Origin: JACVRW01 sp963814095
Lineage (GTDB): Bacteria > Actinomycetota > Thermoleophilia > Solirubrobacterales > Thermoleophilaceae
NCBI GenBank assembly: GCA_963814095.1
Contig: CAWFBT010000007.1
Span: forward strand, 67,031 to 131,030
DNA length: 64,000 nucleotides
Direction of reading: 5' to 3'
Made by a program: the position numbers and the translations under genes. A model generated the notes under the pieces. It was not told the DNA's origin. It searched no databases and saw only the letters and a list, made by a program, of their open reading frames with translations. Positions 49,396 to 57,023 of this stretch are shown here, piece after piece; position 1 is the stretch's first letter; each line of letters starts with the position of its first letter.

Positions 49396-50828
49396 AGCGG
49401 TTCCCCGATCGTCCCGTACCCCACGACTGCGTCTTCACTCATGAGGCAGGCGAGCTGCCCGGGCGCGATCGCGTCGGCCGCCTCGGCGAGCTCGACGACG
49501 AGCCGTCCCTCGCCGGCTGGTGCGACCGTGCAGGGGAGCGGGCTGGCGTGATAGCGCAGCCGCACCGTCTGCACGTCGGCGGCCGTCCGGTGAAGGCAGG
49601 CCTCCTCGAGTGCCACACGTGTCGTGGCGAGTGCCTCCCTCGGCCCGACGACGACGCGATTGCTCTCCGCGTCGCGCTCGAGCACGTAGAGCGGGTTCGG
49701 TGACGCGACCCCCACCCCACGCCGCTGGCCGACCGTGAAGTTGTGCTGACCGTCGTGGCGGCCGAGCACCGTGCCGCTCCGGTCGACGATCTCGCCGGGG
49801 CGCCGCAGGCGCGGCCCGCCGTGGCGCTGCAGGAAGGCGCGCCCGCCGAGGCCGGCAACGAAGCACAGGTCCTGGCTCTCGCGCTTGTCCGCCACCGGCA
49901 ACCCGGCCTCGCGCGCCAGTCCGCGGACGGCGTCCTTGGTCAGCGCGCCGAGCGGGAACGTCAGCCGGTCGAGCAGCTCCGGATCGAGCCGCGCCAGCAT
50001 GTAGCTCTGGTCCTTGGACTCGTCGACGGCGCCGCGCACGAGCGGTCCGCGCTCGTCCCGCGCGATGCGCGCGTAGTGCCCGGTGGCGAGCCGTGCCGCA
50101 CCGAGCGTGCCGGCGAGCTCGAGCATCGCGTCGAAGCGCACCTCGCCGTTGCAGCGCACGCAGGGATTGGGGGTGCGCCCGGCCGCGTAGCCCGCGACGA
50201 AGCCGTCCACCACCTCGGCGCGAAAACGCTCACGCAGATCGAGCGTCACGTGCGGCAGTCCCATCCCGTGAGCGAGCAGGCGCGCGCCGAGCACAGCCTG
50301 CGGCGAGCAGCAGCTCCGCTCGCCGTCAGTCGCCGGGTCCGACCACAGCTCGAGGGTCACCGCCACGACCTCGTCGCCCGCGTCCAGGGCAAGCTGGGCC
50401 GCGACCGCGCTGTCGACGCCGCCGCTCATCGCGACGAGCGTGCGGCGCGGATTGCCCTCGAGGCGCGGCAGCCCGGCCCTGGCGACGGCCCCGAGCGCAC
50501 GATGGAGCGCGTCGGCCGCGAGCTCGGCGACGTGGCGCTTCGGGGGCACGAGCCCGCCCAGCGCGGCGTCGACCTCGTCGGGCCCGACGCGCGCGGCATC
50601 GAGGAAGGCCTCTCCCTCGACCAGCTCGACGACGACGCTTCCGGCCGCCGTCAGCGCACCGCAGCCCTCGGCGTCGAAGCCCGCCTCGGCGATGCGCTCA
50701 CCCTCGACCCGCACGCTCACGCGCAGCACGTCGCCGCAGGGCGCGCCTCCGGCCACGCCCGCGTGGGGCGTGTCAGCGAGAACGCCCCGTCCGGACGGGG
50801 CTTCGAGGTGTTCTGCAAACGAACGCAA
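49392..50828 (-). CDS. mnmA: tRNA 2-thiouridylase MnmA with N-terminal NifU/IscU-like domain
   Basis: A 478-residue fusion. Residues about 21-115 form an IscU/NifU N-type domain: APCGD (Cys31, Asp33), FDAEGCGAL (Cys56) and PPKRHVAELAADAL, where the third scaffold cysteine is Val100. From about 128 it is MnmA, which makes 2-thiouridine at the wobble base of Glu, Gln and Lys tRNAs: PP-loop AMSGGVDSAV, catalytic cysteines in TPNPCVRCN and SQDLCFVAG, then HNFTVGQRRGVGVASPNPLY. MnmA normally takes sulfur from a desulfurase relay, so a fused scaffold-like domain suggests built-in sulfur delivery. The start is TTG 50828, with no clear ribosome site. It overlaps the RsbW-like gene. Confidence 0.9.
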   Translation of the reverse strand: MRSFAEHLEAPSGRGVLADTPHAGVAGGAPCGDVLRVSVRVEGERIAEAGFDAEGCGALTAAGSVVVELVEGEAFLDAARVGPDEVDAALGGLVPPKRHVAELAADALHRALGAVARAGLPRLEGNPRRTLVAMSGGVDSAVAAQLALDAGDEVVAVTLELWSDPATDGERSCCSPQAVLGARLLAHGMGLPHVTLDLRERFRAEVVDGFVAGYAAGRTPNPCVRCNGEVRFDAMLELAGTLGAARLATGHYARIARDERGPLVRGAVDESKDQSYMLARLDPELLDRLTFPLGALTKDAVRGLAREAGLPVADKRESQDLCFVAGLGGRAFLQRHGGPRLRRPGEIVDRSGTVLGRHDGQHNFTVGQRRGVGVASPNPLYVLERDAESNRVVVGPREALATTRVALEEACLHRTAADVQTVRLRYHASPLPCTVAPAGEGRLVVELAEAADAIAPGQLACLMSEDAVVGYGTIGEPL

Positions 50829-50893
50829 GATGAGCCAACGCTACCGCGCGGAAGACGAACCTGAGGAGAAAGTTGGACGCTTCGAACCGGCGC

Positions 50894-51019
50894 GCCAGCC
50901 TTTGTCAGGCGAGCGAAAACCAAGCAGCCCAAGGAAGAGGCGGCGGGATCGTGCTCTGCACATCCCGCCGCCGATGACGCCGGGATGCGCCGGTTTGCAG
51001 CCGCCTGACAAAGGCTGGC
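50894..51019. ncRNA. Long fold-back sequence, candidate rod-shaped RNA or inverted-repeat element
   Basis: In the 443-bp gap between mnmA and the dehydrogenase gene, an 18-bp perfect inverted repeat (left arm 50894-50911, GCCAGCCTTTGTCAGGCG; right arm 51002-51019) encloses more pairing. AAACC pairs with GGTTT, GCAGCCC with GGGATGC (one mismatch), then GGCGGCGGGAT with ATCCCGCCGCC (50939-50949 and 50962-50972), capped by GTGC-TCT-GCAC. The whole 126 nt can fold into one long rod. The strand is unknown. 6S-like RNA, another structured RNA, or a small mobile fold-back element are possible; key SRP RNA motifs are missing. Confidence 0.45.
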
Positions 51020-51213
51020 CCCAGCCTGCCGCTGCCATCGAGAGTTGGGCCTGCTGTTTGGAGCAAGCGTGGGGGTCCTCCGCGAGGGGCCACGGCCCGG
51101 TCACGAGTGGGACTCCCGTCCCGGTGGTGTTCGGCTCAACTTGTACGACTGGCTGGCGTACAGGCTCGGGCCTTGGCCGAGGCTACCACCAAGCGCGGCG
51201 CTCGGCTACCGCC

Positions 51214-51262
51214 TTGACAGGGTCCGCCGGCGCTGGCTAGGGTCGGGTGGGTAAACGTTTTC
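51214..51262 (+). promoter_or_regulatory. Promoter and LacI-type operator upstream of the dehydrogenase operon
   Basis: TTGACA (51214-51219), an 18-bp spacer and TAGGGT (51238-51243) form a good housekeeping promoter. GTAAACGTTTTC (51251-51262) follows at the expected transcription start and differs by one base from the perfect palindrome GAAAACGTTTTC found upstream of the local LacI gene. Binding there would block transcription of the operon starting at 51272. Confidence 0.75.
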
Positions 51263-51271
51263 CGGCAAGCG

Positions 51272-52462
51272 ATGAGCGTCGACGCATCCACAGCCGCGGC
51301 CGCCCCGAAGGACGGGATGCGGGTGGTCGGGATCGCCATGAACGGCGTCACCGGGCGCATGGGCACGAACCAGCACCTCGTGCGCTCGATCCTCGCGATC
51401 CGCGAGCAGGGCGGCGTGCAGGGGCCGGACGGCCGGCCGATCTGGCCCGAGCCGCTGCTCGTCGGACGCAGCGAGGCGAAGCTGCGCGCGCTGGCCGAGG
51501 AGCACGGCCTCGAGCGCTTCACGACCAGCGTCGACGAGGCGCTTGCCGACCCATCCTGCGAGATCTACTTCGACGCCGCGGCGACGGCCGCCCGCGCCGC
51601 GGGGATGGAACGGGCGATCCGGGCGGGCAAGCACGTCTACTGCGAGAAGCCGTCCGCGGACTCGCTCGACACGGCGCTTCGGCTCGCGCGCCTCGCCCGC
51701 GACGCCGGCGTCAAGCACGGGGTCGTGCAGGACAAGCTCTTCCTTCCGGGCCTGCGCAAGCTGCGCACGTTGATCGACTCCGGGTTCTTCGGGCGGATCC
51801 TGTCCGTGCGCGGGGAGTTCGGCTATTGGGTGTTCGAGGGGCCGGAGCCGCCCGCCCAGCGGCCGTCGTGGAACTATCGCGCCGAGGACGGTGGCGGCAT
51901 CCTGGCGGACATGCTGCCGCACTGGCGCTACGTGCTCGACGATCTGTTCGGGCCCGTGCGCGGCGTCTACACGCTGGCCGCCACGCACATCGGCGAGCGC
52001 GCCGACGAGCAGGGCAACCCGTATGAGGCCACCGCCGAGGACGCCGCCTACGCGACGTTCGAGCTCGAGGGCGGCATCGTCGCGCAGATCAACGCCTCCT
52101 GGTGCGTGCGCGTAGACCGCGACGAGCTGTTCGAGCTGCAGGTCGACGGCACCGAGGGCAGCGCCGTCGCGGGGCTGCGCGAGTGCCGCATCCAGACGCG
52201 CGACGCGACGCCGCGCGCCACCTGGAACCCGGATGTGGCGAACCCGATCGACTTCCGCGCCGGCTGGCGCGAGGCTCCCGGCGAGCAGGAGTACGACAAC
52301 GGCTTCAAGGTCCAGTGGGAGCTGTTCCTCCGGCACGTCGTGCAGGGCGAGCCGTTCCCGTGGGACCTGTTCGAGGGCGCGCGCGGGATCCAACTCGCCG
52401 AGCTCGCGGAGCAGTCGTGGCGAGAGCGGCGCATGCTCGCGGTCCCGGAGCTGCCGGCATGA
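51272..52462 (+). CDS. Gfo/Idh/MocA-family oxidoreductase
   Basis: A 396-residue NAD(P)-dependent dehydrogenase. The Rossmann entry is MRVVGIAMNGVTGRMGTNQH, with a GVTGRMG loop less common in this family, and the substrate motif CEKP appears in HVYCEKPSADSLDTALRLA. The second domain has the YRAEDGGGILADMLPHWRYV block that carries the usual active-site Asp/His (GGGILaDmlpHw). Members oxidise sugar or inositol hydroxyls, often at C3. ATG 51272 lies just after the promoter/operator. It is the first gene of a three-gene operon (ATGA overlap with the next gene) controlled by the LacI regulator. Confidence 0.92.
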   Translation: MSVDASTAAAAPKDGMRVVGIAMNGVTGRMGTNQHLVRSILAIREQGGVQGPDGRPIWPEPLLVGRSEAKLRALAEEHGLERFTTSVDEALADPSCEIYFDAAATAARAAGMERAIRAGKHVYCEKPSADSLDTALRLARLARDAGVKHGVVQDKLFLPGLRKLRTLIDSGFFGRILSVRGEFGYWVFEGPEPPAQRPSWNYRAEDGGGILADMLPHWRYVLDDLFGPVRGVYTLAATHIGERADEQGNPYEATAEDAAYATFELEGGIVAQINASWCVRVDRDELFELQVDGTEGSAVAGLRECRIQTRDATPRATWNPDVANPIDFRAGWREAPGEQEYDNGFKVQWELFLRHVVQGEPFPWDLFEGARGIQLAELAEQSWRERRMLAVPELPA

Positions 52463-53622
52463 GCGTGTCGTCCGCGGCCGCGCTCCTGCTACCCCGTGGC
52501 GACGGGACGCTCGAGCAGTTCGTGCCCGGCGCGCCTGCCGAGTTCGAGCGCCCGCGCGAGCCGCTTCGCTCGCGCACCTTCATCGCGGCCGCGCACGTCG
52601 TGGCCGACCCGCTCGCGGGCGGCGACTCGGCGGGCGCGGCGATCGACTGGGACGCGACGCTCGCCTACCGCCGCCACCTGTGGTCGTGGGGCCTCGGCGT
52701 GGCCGAGGCGATGGACACGGCCCAGCGCGGCATGGGCCTCGGCTGGCCCGAGGCGCGCGAGCTGATCGCGCGCTCGGCGGCCGCGGCGAGTGAGTCGGGC
52801 GGGCAGCTCGCCGCCGGCGCCGGCACCGACCAGCTGCCGGCCGGCCAGGCTGCGTCGCTCGGCCAGATCCGCGACGCCTACCTCGAGCAGTGCGCCTTTG
52901 TCGAGGAGCAGGACTGTCAACCGATCGTGATGGCGAGCCGCGCGCTGGCCGCCGTGGCGAGCGGCCCGGCCGACTACCGCAGCGTGTACGACGCGGTGCT
53001 CGAGCGAGCGAGCCGGCCGGTGATCCTGCACTGGCTCGGCGAGATGTTCGACCCGGCGCTCGCCGGCTACTGGGGCGCGGGCGACGCGTACGACGCGCTC
53101 ACGGTCGTGAGCGACCTGATCGCCGAGAACGCCGAGCGCGTCGACGGCGTCAAGCTGTCGCTGCTCGACGACGAGCTCGAGCAGCGCCTGCGCGATGCGC
53201 TGCCGGAGGGTGTGCGCCTCTACACGGGCGACGACTTCAACTACCCGGCCCTGATCGCGGCGGGCAGCGACGCGCTGCTCGGCATCTTCGACGCGATCGC
53301 GCCGGCCGCCTCGGCCGCGCTGCAGGCACTCGACGCCGGCGACGGCGTCCGCTTCGCCGAGCTGCTCGCGCCCACGGAGCCACTCGCGCGCAAGCTGTTC
53401 GCCACGCCCACCTACCACTACAAGACCGGGCTGGTCTTCCTCGCCTGGCTGAACGGCCACCAACGCCACTTCCACATGCTCGGCGGGCAGCAGAGCGCGC
53501 GCACGCTCGCCCACCTCGCCGAGCTGCTGCGGCTCGCCGACCGCGCCGGCCTGCTCGCGGACCCGCCGCTCGCCTGCGAGCGCATGCGGCGCCTGCTCGC
53601 GCTGGCCGGGGTCGATCAGTGA
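52459..53622 (+). CDS. DUF993 (dihydrodipicolinate-synthase-like) family protein
   Basis: A 387-residue protein of the DUF993 family, a TIM-barrel relative of dihydrodipicolinate synthase. Recognisable stretches are LRSRTFIAAAHVVADPLAGG, WDATLAYRRHLWSWGLGVAE with MDTAQRGMGL, VILHWLGEMFDPALAGYWG and VKLSLLDDELEQRLRDALPE. The VKLS lysine is placed like the Schiff-base Lys of class I aldolases. DUF993 genes regularly travel with Gfo/Idh dehydrogenases and TIM-barrel isomerases, as here. A retro-aldol or hydrolytic step on an oxidised sugar is a reasonable guess, not shown by sequence. Overlaps both neighbours by 4 bp. Confidence 0.85.
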   Translation: MSVSSAAALLLPRGDGTLEQFVPGAPAEFERPREPLRSRTFIAAAHVVADPLAGGDSAGAAIDWDATLAYRRHLWSWGLGVAEAMDTAQRGMGLGWPEARELIARSAAAASESGGQLAAGAGTDQLPAGQAASLGQIRDAYLEQCAFVEEQDCQPIVMASRALAAVASGPADYRSVYDAVLERASRPVILHWLGEMFDPALAGYWGAGDAYDALTVVSDLIAENAERVDGVKLSLLDDELEQRLRDALPEGVRLYTGDDFNYPALIAAGSDALLGIFDAIAPAASAALQALDAGDGVRFAELLAPTEPLARKLFATPTYHYKTGLVFLAWLNGHQRHFHMLGGQQSARTLAHLAELLRLADRAGLLADPPLACERMRRLLALAGVDQ

Positions 53623-54422
53623 GCGCCGACCTCGCCCGGCTCTCCTTCAACCAGATCACAGCCGACCACCTCGACCTGGATCAGGTCATCGAGGCCTGCG
53701 CCGGCGCCGGGATCGGCTGGATCGCCCCCTGGCGCCACAAGCTCGTGCCGGGCGCGGGCGAGCGCATCCGCGCGGCGGGCCTGCGCGCGTCGAGCCTCTG
53801 CCGCGGCGGCTTCTTCCCGGCGCCGAGCGCCGCCGAGCGGCGCGAGCGTGACGCTGACAACCGCGCGGCGGTCGACGAGGCGGCCGCCGTCGGGACCGAC
53901 CTGCTCGTGCTCGTCTGCGGGCCGGCCCCGGACGGCGACCTCGGGGCGGCGCGCAGGCAGGTCCTCGACGGAATCGAGACGCTCGCCCCGTACGCGACCG
54001 AGCACGGTGTCCGACTCGGCATCGAGCCACTCCACCCGATGATGATCGGCGAGCGTTCGGTGGTCGTGACGCTCGCACAGGCGCTCGACCTGGCCGATCG
54101 CTTCGACGCCGCGGCCGTGGGCGTCGTCGTCGACGCGTACCACGTCTGGTGGGACCCGGAGCTCGAGCGGCAGCTCGAACGGGCCGGCGAGCGCGTCTTC
54201 GCCTACCACGTCTCCGACTGGCTCGTGCCGACGCCCGACCTGCTGGCCGGCCGCGGCATGATGGGCGACGGCGTGATCGACCTGCCGCGCCTGCGCGGGC
54301 AGCTCGACGCCACGGGCTACGAAGGCCCCATCGAGGTCGAGGTGATCAACCCCGCCAACGCAGAGCTCTCCGCCGCGGAGCTGATGGCGACGGTCAGGCG
54401 GAGCTTCGCGGAGAGCTCGTAG
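53619..54422 (+). CDS. Sugar phosphate isomerase/epimerase-type TIM-barrel protein
   Basis: A 267-residue AP endonuclease 2-type TIM barrel, starting at GTG in the overlap GTGA. Metal-site and barrel motifs: LSFNQITADHLDLDQVIEAC at the N-terminus, LGIEPLHPMMIGERSVVVT (metal-binding Glu), VGVVVDAYHVWWDPELERQL (Asp and His) and FAYHVSDWLVPTPDLLAGRG with a final GPIEVEVI. Relatives include inosose isomerase/dehydratase (IolE/IolI) and 3-keto-glycoside beta-eliminases. The last 29 bp overlap the convergent LacI gene. With the Gfo/Idh and DUF993 proteins it likely processes an oxidised sugar or cyclitol. Confidence 0.9.
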   Translation: MSADLARLSFNQITADHLDLDQVIEACAGAGIGWIAPWRHKLVPGAGERIRAAGLRASSLCRGGFFPAPSAAERRERDADNRAAVDEAAAVGTDLLVLVCGPAPDGDLGAARRQVLDGIETLAPYATEHGVRLGIEPLHPMMIGERSVVVTLAQALDLADRFDAAAVGVVVDAYHVWWDPELERQLERAGERVFAYHVSDWLVPTPDLLAGRGMMGDGVIDLPRLRGQLDATGYEGPIEVEVINPANAELSAAELMATVRRSFAESS

Positions 54423-55446
54423 CGCGGGCCGGCGTGCGGCGGCGCGCGGTCGTCGAGCGCGGCACCACCCGGTGCGGCAGCACGGTCTCGGGCTGCGACT
54501 CCTCACGCACGACGATGCGCCGCGCCGCGGCCGCGCCGAACTGGTACATCGGCACGCTCACGGTCGTCATGTCGCTGAAGCGGGCGAGCCGCGTGTCGGT
54601 CATGCCCGCCACCGAGATCCGTCCCGGGACCTCGACGCGCGCCTGGCGCAGCGCGGCCAGGGCGCCGACCGCGGTCTCGTCGTTCGCGCCGACGATCGCC
54701 TCGGGCGGCGCCGCCTCGGCGATCATCTGGAGCGTGGCGGCGTAGCCGCGCTCGTACGAGAAGTCGCCCTCGACCACGAGCGGCTCGGCGTCGGCGTCGC
54801 GCATCGCCTCGCGATAGCCGTCGAGCCGGTCCCGGCTCGCGTAGAGGCCCGGCGGACCGCCGATGAAGGCGATCTGGCGGTGGCCGAGCGAGAGCACGTA
54901 GTCGGTGATGTCATAGGCGGCGGAGCGGTTGTCGGCCACGATGTGAGGGCAGTCGAAGTCGCGTGTGGCGAGCGCGAGCACGCTGATCCCGCGGTCTCCT
55001 GCGCGCTCGACCGCTGCCGCCAGCTCAGCGCCCTGCGGATCCTCGATGTGCCCGCTGCCGGCGAACACGATGCCCTCGGCGTGGTAGTCGCACAGCACGC
55101 CGAGCTGCGCGACTTCGACCTCGGTGCGGCGGTCGGCGTTGCAGACGATCGTCATGTAGCCGGCGCGCCCGGCCACGTCCTCGACGCCACGCGTGATCTC
55201 CGCGAAGTAGGCGTCCTGGATGTCCCCCACCATCACGCCGATGATGCGGCTGCGGCGCGTGACGAGCGCCCGCGCGAGCGCGCTCGGCGAGTAGCCGAGC
55301 TCACGCGCGGCTTCGAGCACGCGCGCCCGGGTGGCCTCCGAGACCGGGTGGTCCGAGCCGCCCAACACGCGCGACGCGGTCGCGATCGAGACGCCCGCCG
55401 CCTCGGCGACGTGCGCGAGCGAGCCCGTTGAGCGCTGCCTGGTCAG
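54394..55446 (-). CDS. LacI-family transcriptional regulator (probable CTG start)
   Basis: A 350-residue LacI/GalR regulator. The helix-turn-helix is LAHVAEAAGVSIATASRVLG and the hinge region is RVLEAARELGYSPSALARAL; the periplasmic-binding-protein core shows IGVMVGDIQDAYFAEITRGV and LGHRQIAFIGGPPGLYASRD. No ATG, GTG or TTG precedes the DNA-binding helix in frame. The CTG at 55446 has GGAGGAG about 4 bp upstream and gives a full-length head; starting at 55368 would delete the helix-turn-helix. The perfect palindrome GAAAACGTTTTC lies just upstream, implying autoregulation. It should control both flanking operons. Confidence 0.9.
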   Translation of the reverse strand: MTRQRSTGSLAHVAEAAGVSIATASRVLGGSDHPVSEATRARVLEAARELGYSPSALARALVTRRSRIIGVMVGDIQDAYFAEITRGVEDVAGRAGYMTIVCNADRRTEVEVAQLGVLCDYHAEGIVFAGSGHIEDPQGAELAAAVERAGDRGISVLALATRDFDCPHIVADNRSAAYDITDYVLSLGHRQIAFIGGPPGLYASRDRLDGYREAMRDADAEPLVVEGDFSYERGYAATLQMIAEAAPPEAIVGANDETAVGALAALRQARVEVPGRISVAGMTDTRLARFSDMTTVSVPMYQFGAAAARRIVVREESQPETVLPHRVVPRSTTARRRTPARATSSPRSSA

Positions 55447-55463
55447 CGCTCCTCCAGCTCTCG

Positions 55464-55532
55464 GAAAACGTTTTCAGCGCATTGGCTTGACATCGCGAGA
55501 CCACCGGCAATAGCGTCGCGGAAAACGATAAC
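55464..55532. promoter_or_regulatory. Divergent control region: two LacI-type operators and a promoter
   Basis: GAAAACGTTTTC (55464-55475) is a perfect 12-bp palindrome 18 bp before the LacI start codon. On the plus strand, TTGACA (55487-55492), an 18-bp spacer and TAGCGT (55511-55516) make a promoter for the aldehyde dehydrogenase operon. GAAAACGATAAC (55521-55532) follows as a half-conserved second operator. A strong AAGGAGGTG ribosome site precedes the ATG at 55554. Confidence 0.8.
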
Positions 55533-55553
55533 CGGGGAAGGAGGTGTCGGCCA

Positions 55554-57023
55554 ATGGCAACGGAGGTTGCACAGGGGCCCTGGGCCGGCAGGATCTTCGT
55601 CGACGGGGAGTTCAGCGAGCCCGAGGGCGGGCGCCGCGCGCCCGTCACGGACAAGGCGACGGGCGAGGAGCTGGCACAGGCGGGCGTCGCGTCCGAGGCC
55701 GATGTCGACCGAGCGGTCCGCGCGGCGAAGGATGCGCAGCCCGGCTGGGCGGCGCTCGGCTACGACGAGCGCGCGGGCCTGCTGCGGCGCGTGGCGCGCC
55801 TGCTCGAGGACCGCAGCGCGGAGATCGCCGCGCTGATCGTGCGCGAGACGGGCGGCATCCCCGGCAAGGCGGACTATGAGGTCGGCGCGTCGCAGAACGA
55901 GCTGTACGAGGCGGCCGCGCTCACCTCGCGCGCCACCGCCGAGGTCCTCCCCTCTCACAACACCGGCAAGCTGAGCCTGATCCAGCGCCTGCCGGTCGGG
56001 GTCGTCGCCGCGATCACGCCCTGGAACTTCCCGGTCGTGCTCGGCTTCCGCGTCGTCGCCCCCGCGCTCGCGCTCGGCAACACGGTGGTGCTCAAGCCGG
56101 CGCCCGAGACTCCGCTCACGGGCGCGCTGCTGATGGCCGAGCTGTTCGCGGACGCGGGTGCCCCGCCCGGCGTCTTCCAGGCCCTTCCAGGCGACGACGA
56201 CACCGGACGCAAGCTCGTGGCCCACCCGGACGTGAACATGATCCACTTCACGGGCTCGTCGGCTGTCGGGCGCGAGATCGCGATCCAGGCCGCGGGCGAC
56301 TTCAAGCGCGTCTCGCTCGAGCTCGGCGGCAACAACGCCTACGTCGTGCTCGACGACGCCGATGTCGACGAGGCGAGCATGCTCGGCGCCTGGTCCGCCT
56401 TCCACTACTCGGGCCAGACCTGCATCACGGCGAGCCGCCACCTCGTGGCCCGCAGCCTCTTCGACGGCTACGTCGAGCGCATGGCCGAGCGCGCCCGCGG
56501 CATCAAGGTGGGCGACCCGAGCTCGGGTGAGGTCGGGCTCGGACCGATGATCTCCGAGGGCCAGCTCGAGCGCGGCCACAAGATCCTCGAGGACTCTGTC
56601 GCAATGGGCGCGCGGGTCGTCGAGGGCGGCACCCACGACGGGCTCTTCTATCGCCCGACCGTGGTCGTCGACGTGACGACCGAGATGCCGGTCTGGACGG
56701 AGGAGGTCTTCGCCCCGGTGGCGCCCGTGCTCGCGTTCGACGACGACGCGGACGCGCTCGCGCTCGTCAACGACACGCCCTACGGGCTCGTCAACTCGGT
56801 CCTCAGCGGCTCCATCGAGCGGGGGCTGTCGTTCGCCGAGGGCGTTCGCTCGGGAATGGTGCACGTGAACGACGCCACCCCGCTCGACGAGGCGCACGTG
56901 CCCTTCGGCGGCGTCGGCCAGTCTGGCCTCGGCGGGCGGTCGGGTGGCGAGGCCAACCTCGAGGAGTTCACCGAGCGGCGCTGGATCGGCGTGCAGCGGA
57001 CGCCCGTCGAGTACCCGTATTGA
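55554..57023 (+). CDS. Aldehyde dehydrogenase, benzaldehyde/vanillin-dehydrogenase-like
   Basis: A 489-residue NAD(P)-dependent aldehyde dehydrogenase. The catalytic Cys is in YSGQTCITASR and the general base Glu in SLELGGNNAYVVLDDADVDE. The cofactor region has AAITPWNFPVVLGFRVVAPA, with VVLKPAPETPLTG and FTGSSAVGREIA. The C-terminal block HVPFGGVGQSGLGGRSGGEA is typical of the branch with benzaldehyde and vanillin dehydrogenases, so an aromatic or bulky aldehyde is possible. It has the best ribosome site in the cluster (AAGGAGGTG). Its stop overlaps the GMC gene start (TGATG), so both are translated together under LacI control. Confidence 0.93.
   Translation: MATEVAQGPWAGRIFVDGEFSEPEGGRRAPVTDKATGEELAQAGVASEADVDRAVRAAKDAQPGWAALGYDERAGLLRRVARLLEDRSAEIAALIVRETGGIPGKADYEVGASQNELYEAAALTSRATAEVLPSHNTGKLSLIQRLPVGVVAAITPWNFPVVLGFRVVAPALALGNTVVLKPAPETPLTGALLMAELFADAGAPPGVFQALPGDDDTGRKLVAHPDVNMIHFTGSSAVGREIAIQAAGDFKRVSLELGGNNAYVVLDDADVDEASMLGAWSAFHYSGQTCITASRHLVARSLFDGYVERMAERARGIKVGDPSSGEVGLGPMISEGQLERGHKILEDSVAMGARVVEGGTHDGLFYRPTVVVDVTTEMPVWTEEVFAPVAPVLAFDDDADALALVNDTPYGLVNSVLSGSIERGLSFAEGVRSGMVHVNDATPLDEAHVPFGGVGQSGLGGRSGGEANLEEFTERRWIGVQRTPVEYPY

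Noticed and set aside
50895..51018. Possible signal recognition particle RNA (GTCAGG, AAGCAGCC and GATGACG stretches resemble 4.5S RNA)
   Set aside because: The conserved GGAA tetraloop and symmetric/asymmetric loops of helix 8 are missing, and the perfect outer stem needs a different fold. Kept only as an unassigned fold-back.
50829..51240. An open frame starting at ATG 50829 on the plus strand
   Set aside because: It runs through the perfect inverted repeats, has a Pro/Arg/Ser-rich patternless product and no ribosome site.
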